A stretch of 6,477 bases of DNA from assembly GCA_030631725.1 (NCBI GenBank), contig DAOVKO010000122.1, positions 1-6,477 of the forward strand, given 5' to 3'. The position numbers and the translations under genes are program-made. Shown in pieces: positions 1-5,072 of this stretch (the stretch's first letter is position 1; each line of letters starts with the position of its first letter). The notes under the pieces are model-generated. The model ran no database searches, was not told the DNA's origin, and worked only from the letters and a program-made list of their open reading frames with translations. The stretch comes from Actinomycetes bacterium (GTDB taxonomy: Bacteria; Planctomycetota; Phycisphaerae; JAACET01).

Positions 1-25
1 GCCGACCAGGAGCAAGGAGGATACT

Positions 26-130
26 ATGCAAGGAGCATCATTGACGACGAGCGACGCCGGCGGTGGGCAAAAGGACGGCGTCCCTTCGGGTTGCGAGACA
101 AATCGGCGTCTGCTGCGTCAGAACTCCTAA
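26..130 (+). CDS. Possible small ORF, 34 codons, unknown function
   Basis: An ATG at 26 follows a perfect Shine-Dalgarno AAGGAGG (14-20) with a 5-nt spacer, the strongest ribosome site in the window. It opens a 34-codon frame ending in TAA at 128-130. The peptide starts MQGASLTTSDAGGGQ and ends CETNRRLLRQNS. It has no membrane segment, no signal peptide and one Cys, and I recognise no family. The frame runs through the inverted repeats described for 53-195, so it may be a leader peptide, a small protein, or a chance ORF inside a structured RNA. No rightward gene follows within reach: nadD on the opposite strand comes next. An overlapping minus-strand ORF of 48 codons (24-170) also begins ATGCAAGGA, because that word lies in an inverted repeat; it has no good ribosome site and I do not call it. 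Confidence 0.3.
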   Translation: MQGASLTTSDAGGGQKDGVPSGCETNRRLLRQNS

Positions 131-195
131 GCATACCATCCAGGTATGCCGCAGTCGTTCTTCCTTGCATCCATCCGATTTGGCTCGCAACGCGG
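53..195 (+). ncRNA. Candidate structured RNA (nested inverted repeats), family not recognised
   Basis: Several helices can form together. A hairpin pairs GACGCCG (53-59) with CGGCGTC (76-82). A long outer helix pairs 91-106 with 175-190, 15 of 16 positions, with one A-G mismatch at 98/183; it extends by 90-191 and, past a G-G mismatch, by 86-88 with 193-195. Inside it CTGCG (113-117) pairs with CGCAG (150-154), and GCATACC (131-137) pairs with GGTATGC (143-149) around a five-base loop. Pairs 86-195 and 112-155 are U-G or G-U wobbles only if the plus strand is transcribed, which slightly favours that strand. It does not resemble tRNA, tmRNA, RNase P RNA, 6S RNA or SRP RNA as I know them. No promoter is visible, and one could lie left of the window. 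A MITE-like or other repeat element is the main alternative. Confidence 0.35.
131..149 (+). repeat. Perfect 7-bp hairpin directly after the small ORF stop
   Basis: GCATACC and GGTATGC flank a five-base loop (ATCCA), starting one base after the TAA at 128-130. No T-run follows on either strand (the plus strand continues CGCAGTCGTTCTTCC), so it is a poor intrinsic terminator. It reads better as the apical stem of the larger structure at 91-190. Confidence 0.5.
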
Positions 196-227
196 CTCAC
201 GTCAGGTTTTGTTAGAGTGCCTTAGTC

Positions 228-842
228 TTATCGGTATAGCTTGTGCTCGGTTATGTACTCTTCGACCACTCTGGGCAGCAAATAGCGCACCGATTGTCCG
301 GCCCCGATCCGCTCTCTGATCTGTGTTGACGAAATATCAATCAGCGGCAGATCGATCGCTTGTGCTCTGAGCCGCTTAATCTGTTCGGCCGTCAGAGTCG
401 GCTCCAGCAGCGAATAGTCAGGCTGATCCTGACCTGCCCGGCCAACCACAATGATTTCAATCAGTTCGACCAATTCACCTATTTTCTGCCAACTGGGCAA
501 GTCCTCCGCCATGTCCGAGCCGATCAGCCAGAACAAATGGGCATCGGACCCCAGGGAACTTTGCAACTGGCGCACGGTTTCGATCGTGTAACTTGGCTCA
601 GCTCTGCCCAGCTCGCAGTCGCAGACCAGGAAACGCTCATCATCGGCCAGGGCCAAGCGCACCATCTCCAGTCGGTCAGCCGCCTCGGCCACCGGCTGGG
701 ACTTGTGCGGAGGCAACCGAGACGGTACAAATATCACCCGATCCAGGTCCAGCTCTTCATAGCTGTGAACCGCCAACAACAGATGCCCAAAGTGGATCGG
801 GTCAAACGTGCCCCCCAGTAAACCTATTCGTTGCTCAGCCAT
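228..842 (-). CDS. nadD: Nicotinate-nucleotide adenylyltransferase NadD
   Basis: This cytoplasmic enzyme transfers AMP from ATP to nicotinate mononucleotide, giving deamido-NAD, the step before NAD synthetase in both de novo and salvage routes. The 204-residue protein has the nucleotidyltransferase signature GGTFDPIHFGH (residues 10-20, with the HxGH type motif), PPHK (44-47), SYTIETV (84-90), GSDM (108-111) and the C-terminal SSTQIR motif (171-176). These are the usual NadD landmarks, in order, at normal length. I chose the ATG at 842 rather than the in-frame ATG at 908. It places GGTFDP near the N-terminus as in the family, has a GGTGG ribosome site (849-853) 6 nt upstream, and lies downstream of a good promoter at 890-918. 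The gene stands alone here, divergent from the radical SAM gene, and no rsfS or obg neighbour is visible. No clear terminator follows the stop. Confidence 0.95.
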   Translation of the reverse strand: MAEQRIGLLGGTFDPIHFGHLLLAVHSYEELDLDRVIFVPSRLPPHKSQPVAEAADRLEMVRLALADDERFLVCDCELGRAEPSYTIETVRQLQSSLGSDAHLFWLIGSDMAEDLPSWQKIGELVELIEIIVVGRAGQDQPDYSLLEPTLTAEQIKRLRAQAIDLPLIDISSTQIRERIGAGQSVRYLLPRVVEEYITEHKLYR

Positions 843-889
843 CAATATCCACCAATCGCCACAAAACCGCCCTTGTTTATCTCTCTGGG

Positions 890-918
890 AGTTTACCCTT
901 TCTCTCATTGACCGTCAA
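890..918 (-). promoter_or_regulatory. Putative sigma-70-type promoter of nadD
   Basis: On the minus strand a -35 box TTGACG (918-913, five of six to consensus) is followed after exactly 17 nt by TAAACT (895-890, four of six). Transcription would start near 883 and give a leader of about 40 nt before the nadD ATG at 842. Confidence 0.5.
908..918. repeat. Perfect palindrome TTGAC-C-GTCAA in the divergent promoter region
   Basis: Five-base arms flank a single C. The right arm is part of the nadD -35 box, so a dimeric regulator bound here would cover the nadD promoter. The arms are short and chance cannot be excluded. Confidence 0.35.
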
Positions 919-992
919 CCGTTCCAAGCCCCACAAACCGTCCCAGCAGCGTGTTTTCCCAAGGACCGCCGGCAAAAACCCGATTCCCAGCC

Positions 993-998
993 TATAAT
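993..998 (+). promoter_or_regulatory. Consensus -10 box just upstream of the radical SAM gene
   Basis: A perfect TATAAT lies 12 nt before the ATG at 1011. The expected start of transcription, near 1005, leaves only about 6 nt of leader. No -35 box (positions 970-975 read CGGCAA) and no extended -10 TGN are present, and no Shine-Dalgarno precedes the ATG. The box may mark a nearly leaderless mRNA, or it may be chance in an AT-rich patch. Confidence 0.4.
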
Positions 999-1010
999 TA
1001 AACAAACCAA

Positions 1011-2018
1011 ATGATGAGCCCGCAGCAACAACCAACCACGCCATCTTCGGCCAAGCCCTGGAAATCTGCCGGACTCATCTTGACTTACTGGTGCAATTGC
1101 CGTTGTGCCATCTGCTATCTCAACTGTGGCCCCAAGCAACGGACTTCTTTCATGAGCGTTTCCGACGCCCTCGCTTACTGGAAGGGACTCGAAGCTATGG
1201 GCGGATCAGGCGCTAAGATTCATCTGACTGGTGGTGAGCCCTTTGCCAATTGGCCCGCTCTGCTGGATATTCTCCAGGCAGCCCATGCTCAGGGCCTCTG
1301 TGCTCATGAGCTCGAAACGAACGCCTTCTGGTGCACCGAACCGCAGCAAGTTTATCAGCGCTGCCGGCAGTTGGACCAACTGGACCTCGGCCGTTTGGTC
1401 GTCAGTTGCGACCTCTACCACCAACGCTACATTCCTTTCGAGCGGGTCAAACTGCTCGTCCAGGTAGCCACAGACGTTCTGGGCCCCGAGAGGGTCCGAA
1501 TCCGCTGGCGAGACTTTTTTGCCAATCCCGTCGATATCTCCGACCTGGGCCCCGAACAGTCCCGCCAGGCCTATTGCCATGCTTGGCACAGCCATCACGA
1601 CAGACTCACCGGACGGGCTGCCGAGAAAATCGCACCACTGCTCGAATTGCACCCCGCCAGTACCTTTGCCGGGCAGGATTGCCGCAAGCCTATATTAGCC
1701 AGTCGCCATGTGCATATTGACCCAGCCGGAAACGTTTTTCCCGGCGTTTGCGCCGGTCTGGTTGTCGGTAACGCCCGCCAGAATCCCCTGTCCCAATTAT
1801 GGGAGCTCTTGCTCAGCAGCGAAGACCAGATACTCCAAACTCTAATCCAGCAGGGTCCCTACGGCCTTGTCTCCGTTGCCGCCCGTCTCGGCTATCAGCC
1901 CGGCCAGGATGGTTTTGCCGGCAAGTGTCACCTCTGCACCAAGGTCCGCCGTTTCCTGTGGGATAGCGGAAAATTCGCGCCAACCATCGGCCCCAAGCAG
2001 TGTTACTATGAAAACTGA
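1011..2018 (+). CDS. Radical SAM protein with SPASM/Twitch-like C-terminus, substrate unknown
   Basis: Radical SAM enzymes use a [4Fe-4S] cluster to cleave S-adenosylmethionine and start radical chemistry. This 335-residue protein has the cluster motif CxxxCxxC (C28, C32, C35, within WCNCRCAICY) and the SAM-contact motif GGEP (74-77). The C-terminal part has a SPASM/Twitch-like layout: C224, then DPAGNVFPGVC (C247), then a late CHLC pair (C306, C309) and C331. This suggests at least one auxiliary iron-sulfur cluster. An ETNAFWC segment (102-108) and an SCDLYHQRYIPF segment (132-143) resemble conserved stretches in a group of uncharacterised radical SAM proteins. The start is ATG at 1011, with ATG 1014 equally possible, and there is no Shine-Dalgarno. 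No short precursor peptide was found next to it, so a role in peptide maturation has no support from context. The kinase gene downstream is 116 nt away and may be separate. The family call is firm; the function is not known. Confidence 0.9.
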   Translation: MMSPQQQPTTPSSAKPWKSAGLILTYWCNCRCAICYLNCGPKQRTSFMSVSDALAYWKGLEAMGGSGAKIHLTGGEPFANWPALLDILQAAHAQGLCAHELETNAFWCTEPQQVYQRCRQLDQLDLGRLVVSCDLYHQRYIPFERVKLLVQVATDVLGPERVRIRWRDFFANPVDISDLGPEQSRQAYCHAWHSHHDRLTGRAAEKIAPLLELHPASTFAGQDCRKPILASRHVHIDPAGNVFPGVCAGLVVGNARQNPLSQLWELLLSSEDQILQTLIQQGPYGLVSVAARLGYQPGQDGFAGKCHLCTKVRRFLWDSGKFAPTIGPKQCYYEN

Positions 2019-2044
2019 TTCCTCTAAAAAAGTCATAATTGTTG

Positions 2045-2073
2045 TTGACTCGACTGAACCTGGACGATATCTA
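2045..2073 (+). promoter_or_regulatory. Weak promoter candidate for the kinase gene
   Basis: TTGACT (2045-2050, five of six to the -35 consensus) is followed after 17 nt by TATCTA (2068-2073, only three of six). The spacing is ideal but the -10 is poor. Read-through from the radical SAM gene is an alternative, since no terminator separates the two. Confidence 0.25.
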
Positions 2074-2087
2074 GGGTATCTTCTATT

Positions 2088-2121
2088 GCCATTCAGCCGT
2101 TCAGTCGGCTTTGCAAATGGC
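2088..2121 (+). promoter_or_regulatory. Two-part hairpin in the kinase leader
   Basis: GCCATT (2088-2093) pairs with AATGGC (2116-2121), and inside it AGCCG (2095-2099) pairs with CGGCT (2106-2110) around a six-base loop, with a 1 versus 5 nt internal bulge. It buries the alternative TTG 2111 and ATG 2117 start codons and ends 13 nt before ATG 2135, which leaves the latter exposed in an A/T-rich stretch. It lacks a T-run, so it is not a convincing terminator. Confidence 0.35.
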
Positions 2122-2134
2122 CTGTAGTGCATTT

Positions 2135-3457
2135 ATGAGTGAGAATAATAATAATAAAATATCCCCTAAAGATTCCCAAGATGGGCTTCTGCGCTATCTC
2201 CTCGGACATGGTTTGATTGACCAGGTCGAGTTGGACGAGTGCATCCAGGCCCAGCAGGCTTTGACCGACCAGAACGAGCAAACCTCCATCAGTGGCATGC
2301 TCGTCGCCCACGGCTACCTGACCCCCAAGCAGATCGAGCGTATCAAGTCCCGCCTGGAGGCTGATAAGCCTCTTCGACAAATCCCCGGCTTCCAGATGCT
2401 CGAAAAAATCGGCTCCGGTGCCATGGCCACAGTCTACAGGGCCAAGCAGATTTCCCTCGATCGCATTGTCGCCGTCAAGATTATGCCCAAGCACCTTAGC
2501 CGCGACCGAGAGTTCGTCGAACGCTTCTATAAGGAAGGGCAGGCCGCAGCCCAGCTCAACCACAATAACATTGTCCAGGCCATCGACGTCGGAGAAGCCG
2601 GCGGATATCACTATTTCGTCATGGAGTACGTCGAGGGTGAGAGCATCCACGAGCAGATGGCCCGAGGAAAAAAGTTCACCGAAAAAGAGGCCTTGAACAT
2701 TATCACCCAGACCGCCAGGGCCTTGGCCCACGCTCACGAACGCGGCTTCATTCACCGTGACGTAAAACCAAAGAACATCATGCTTACCTCGGACGGTCTG
2801 GTCAAATTGGCCGACTTGGGTTTGGCCCGCGAAATCGCCGATCTAAGAGCCGCCGCCTCCGAGGCTGGGCGAGCCTACGGAACTCCTTACTACATCGCCC
2901 CCGAGCAGATCCGCGGGGAACGCGATCTCGACGCCCGCATCGATATCTATTCCCTGGGAGCCACCGCCTATCACATGGTTACCGGGCGAGTGCCATTTGA
3001 AGGGCCCAACCCCTCCGCCATCATGCACAAGCATCTCAAGCAAGAACTTGTACCCCCTGATCACATCAATACCAAGCTCTCAGCCGGCACCGCTGAAGTT
3101 ATTGAGATGATGATGGCCAAAAAACGTGATGACCGCTACAAAAACGCAAAAGATATGCTCATGGACCTCGAATGTATTGCCAAGGGTGAATCCCCCCTGC
3201 TGGCTCGCGAGCGCCTTGACGCCAAGCTACTCACCGGTTTGGCCGAGGAGTCCAGTGTTTCCGGACAGCAGGTTACCATCGAAGGTCCCATACCTACCGG
3301 AGATGCCGTCAAAGCCCAAACTAAAGCTAAGCCCATCTCTGTCCAAAAGCCACCCCCAACTCCAGTACCCGTTGCCCCCATTCTCATCCTGGCCCTGATT
3401 ATTTCCATAATTATCAATGTGCTTCTGGTCATCTACGCCATTTTCCGGCCCGGATAG
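2135..3457 (+). CDS. PknB-type Ser/Thr protein kinase with C-terminal membrane anchor
   Basis: This Hanks-type kinase phosphorylates Ser/Thr on proteins. Counting from ATG 2135 (440 residues), about 15-85 form a helical N-terminal domain with two similar units (LLGHGLID... and LVAHGYLTPKQIE), resembling the helical N-termini common on planctomycete kinases. The kinase domain has the Gly loop GSGAMATV (93-100), the ATP lysine in AVK (K115), the alpha-C glutamate (E134), HRDVKPKN (207-214, catalytic D209), DLG in place of DFG (227-229) and APE (255-257). All catalytic residues are present, so it should be active. A Pro-rich linker (about 400-413) leads to one hydrophobic helix (about 414-436) and a short FRPG tail. 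The kinase therefore probably faces the cytoplasm with no sensor domain outside. Its ligand or partner is unknown. ATG 2135 is preferred over TTG 2111 and ATG 2117 because those lie in a hairpin. No Shine-Dalgarno is present, and codons 4-7 are an (AAT)4 run. The nearest gene downstream is convergent. Confidence 0.92.
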   Translation: MSENNNNKISPKDSQDGLLRYLLGHGLIDQVELDECIQAQQALTDQNEQTSISGMLVAHGYLTPKQIERIKSRLEADKPLRQIPGFQMLEKIGSGAMATVYRAKQISLDRIVAVKIMPKHLSRDREFVERFYKEGQAAAQLNHNNIVQAIDVGEAGGYHYFVMEYVEGESIHEQMARGKKFTEKEALNIITQTARALAHAHERGFIHRDVKPKNIMLTSDGLVKLADLGLAREIADLRAAASEAGRAYGTPYYIAPEQIRGERDLDARIDIYSLGATAYHMVTGRVPFEGPNPSAIMHKHLKQELVPPDHINTKLSAGTAEVIEMMMAKKRDDRYKNAKDMLMDLECIAKGESPLLARERLDAKLLTGLAEESSVSGQQVTIEGPIPTGDAVKAQTKAKPISVQKPPPTPVPVAPILILALIISIIINVLLVIYAIFRPG

Positions 3458-3548
3458 CCCGGATTGCGCTGGAGACTCCTGCACTAATTCTCCCAGCCCC
3501 TCCGGGTCCCCTCAAATATCGTCCTCTGTTTGATTGTTGTCAGAAGAG
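3458..3548. other. Convergent intergenic gap, no clear terminator
   Basis: These 91 bp lie between the 3' ends of the kinase gene and groES. A tandem repeat of GCCCGGAT (separated by one A) straddles the kinase stop codon. An imperfect stem pairs GCTGGAG (3468-3474) with CTCCCAGC (3490-3497), with one bulge and a 15-nt loop. No T-run follows it on either strand, so intrinsic termination is not supported. Confidence 0.3.
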
Positions 3549-3872
3549 CTACGGATGTTTGCGGAACACCGCCACCACATCCTCTACCGGAACCACGAAC
3601 AGCCGATTGTCCCCCTCGAAATCCACCGGGATGGCGTGTTTGGGATTGAACAGTACCTTGTCGTAGCGATTGATGGGGAAATCCTCGTCCGCCTCCACTT
3701 GGCTGCTGACGGCCACGATCCGCCCGGTAATTGTCGGTATCTCGATCTTGTCCGGCAAATGGATGCCCCCCTTGGTTTCCTTCTTATCCTTATCCTTGCT
3801 GATAAGGACTCTGGCCCCTACCGGCTCAACCGTTTCCAGCCTGGCAACTCGTCTTTTGGTATTCTTAGCCAT
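3549..3872 (-). CDS. groES: GroES-like co-chaperonin (Cpn10 family), divergent
   Basis: Cpn10 forms a seven-membered lid on the GroEL folding chamber. The 107-residue protein shows the family pattern: VEPVGARVLISKD (15-27), the mobile-loop region KGGIHLPD (34-41, standard is close to GGI-L-LP), GRIVAVSS (50-57), a YDKVLF segment (70-75) and the closing EDVVAVF (97-103). About 12 extra residues (basic KNTKRRVARLE) precede the usual start, and the loop after residue 57 is altered (SSQVEADEDFPI where GPG is usual), so it is a divergent paralogue. No groEL lies in the window, so the partner must be encoded elsewhere. It stands alone 144 nt downstream of mcsB with its own promoter (3939-3966). No CIRCE (HrcA) operator is visible in that gap. 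The ATG at 3872 has only a weak ribosome site. Confidence 0.85.
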   Translation of the reverse strand: MAKNTKRRVARLETVEPVGARVLISKDKDKKETKGGIHLPDKIEIPTITGRIVAVSSQVEADEDFPINRYDKVLFNPKHAIPVDFEGDNRLFVVPVEDVVAVFRKHP

Positions 3873-3938
3873 CTCATTTCAACCGCGCTAAATTGGATTT
3901 ACCATACCTCTATTCCCATTCCCCGCCGCTCAAATAAC

Positions 3939-3966
3939 ATTATACCCCCAAACCCTCAGAAATCAA
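3939..3966 (-). promoter_or_regulatory. Sigma-70-type promoter of groES
   Basis: On the minus strand, TTGATT (3966-3961, four of six) and a perfect TATAAT (3944-3939) are separated by 16 nt. Transcription should start near 3932 and give a leader of about 60 nt. This is the best promoter in the window. It suggests that groES can be expressed apart from mcsAB under the main sigma factor. Confidence 0.6.
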
Positions 3967-4016
3967 CTCTGCTCACAGAAGCCCAAAATCACCAATCCCG
4001 CTGGCGGCCCAGGCTC

Positions 4017-5072
4017 TTAGTTTGGATTGAGTTCTTGGCGAATGTACTTAGCCCGAGCCACACCTCGCTCTTCAGCACTCATCGTCCGATTCTCGATCTG
4101 CTGCAGGTGGGCCGCCTGCGTTCGCAGAAACAGCTCGTTCAGCGTATCGAGCTTCAACCCGGACACCCTGTCCAGTGTAACCCCCATCCGCAGATGGCTG
4201 AGCAATTCAAGTGATTCCTCCGAAGAAATCGTCCGAGCGTTCTGCAGCGTCCCCAGGGCCCTGAAAGCCTTGTCGTCCACGAAGTGGGCATGCTCGGTCA
4301 GTAGCTTGTCCCGCGTCTTCTGTTCGTAATCGACGATCCTCGGCACCACGCCGTTTTTAAATTCATCGATAATCTGCTGCTCGGAAGCCCCCAGCGTCCT
4401 CTGGTTGCTCACCTGGTAGAAATCTCCCGCCGCCTGTGTCCCCTCACCGTGCAGGCCCCTGACCGCCAGATGCATATCTCTGGCCGACCGTATCACCTTC
4501 TCCATTTGCCCGCTCATCTTCAGGCCCGGCAGATGCAGCATCACCGAGACCCGGATGCCCGTTCCCACGTTCGTCGGACAGGCCGTCAGATAGCCCAATC
4601 GGCTTGAAAAGGCGTAATCCATCTTCGCTTCGAACAGGTCGTCAAGTGCATCCACTTCCTGCCAGGCCTCGTCCAGCCGCAATCCCGGCTGAAGGGCCTG
4701 AAGACGCAAGTGGTCCTCTTCATTGATCATTATCGATATCTTCTCGCTGGCCGAATAAGCCATCCCTCGCGCACCGTTCGCCTCGGCGTGCTGGCGGGAA
4801 ATCAAATGCCGTTCCACCAGCAGTTGCTGATCCAGGGCTTCTGCCTCGTCGATGTTGATGTATTCCAGCGGCTCCGCCGTGGCCAGTTCACTCGTCTGCT
4901 GCCGCAGGAACTCCTGGATCTCCAGCTTCTGCTGGTGGTCGCAGCGGGAAAGGAAGGGATAACCCGCCAAGTTGCGGGCCAACCTCACTCGCGAGGAAAT
5001 CACGATTCCCGCCAGGGGGCCCTCGCCCTGCAGCCAGGAGCCTGATCGTTTTGCCAACTCGGCCAACTTCAT
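4017..5072 (-). CDS. mcsB: Protein arginine kinase McsB
   Basis: McsB phosphorylates arginine side chains of proteins. In Bacillus the mark inactivates CtsR and sends proteins to ClpCP. The 351-residue protein has the phosphagen-kinase fold landmarks: SSRVRLARNL (26-35), NEED (117-120) with the catalytic acid pair, YLTACPTNVGTG (161-172) with the catalytic cysteine C165, RGLHGEGTQA (205-214) and VSNQRTLG (221-228). The length is normal and all core catalytic motifs are intact. The C-terminal motif that binds phosphoarginine allosterically in Firmicutes (RDxxRA) reads RGVARA here (336-341), with the Asp replaced by Gly, so regulation may differ. The start codon overlaps the mcsA stop (ATGA, 5069-5072), and AAGGAG (5084-5089) lies 11 nt upstream, both pointing to translational coupling. 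Neither ctsR nor clpC is in the window. Confidence 0.95.
   Translation of the reverse strand: MKLAELAKRSGSWLQGEGPLAGIVISSRVRLARNLAGYPFLSRCDHQQKLEIQEFLRQQTSELATAEPLEYINIDEAEALDQQLLVERHLISRQHAEANGARGMAYSASEKISIMINEEDHLRLQALQPGLRLDEAWQEVDALDDLFEAKMDYAFSSRLGYLTACPTNVGTGIRVSVMLHLPGLKMSGQMEKVIRSARDMHLAVRGLHGEGTQAAGDFYQVSNQRTLGASEQQIIDEFKNGVVPRIVDYEQKTRDKLLTEHAHFVDDKAFRALGTLQNARTISSEESLELLSHLRMGVTLDRVSGLKLDTLNELFLRTQAAHLQQIENRTMSAEERGVARAKYIRQELNPN

Noticed and set aside
1..227. tmRNA, RNase P RNA, SRP RNA or tRNA
   Set aside because: None of the conserved segments of these RNAs, such as a T-loop GGTTCGA or the RNase P P4 core, is present.
360..821. 153-codon plus-strand ORF opposite nadD
   Set aside because: Antisense shadow of a gene with all NadD motifs; no ribosome site or domain.
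842..908. Longer nadD starting at ATG 908
   Set aside because: It would add 22 residues without family support and place the start upstream of the predicted transcription start near 883.
2093..2755. 220-codon minus-strand ORF opposite the kinase
   Set aside because: Antisense shadow caused by the codon bias of the kinase gene; no domain seen.
3468..3497. Possible bidirectional terminator between the kinase and groES
   Set aside because: The stem is imperfect with a 15-nt loop and has no T-run on either side.
3985..4016. Possible terminator after mcsB (CTGG/CCAG and CCGC/GCGG stems)
   Set aside because: Stems are only 4 bp, and the nearest T-run (TTTT) is short and about 10 nt away.
4071..4080. 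CIRCE-like half site (TTCAGCACTC)
   Set aside because: It lies inside mcsB and has no inverted partner GAGTGCTAA at the required spacing.
3534..4214. 226-codon plus-strand ORF across groES
   Set aside because: It runs antisense to groES and to the end of mcsB, has no recognisable domain, and its composition is that of a shadow frame.
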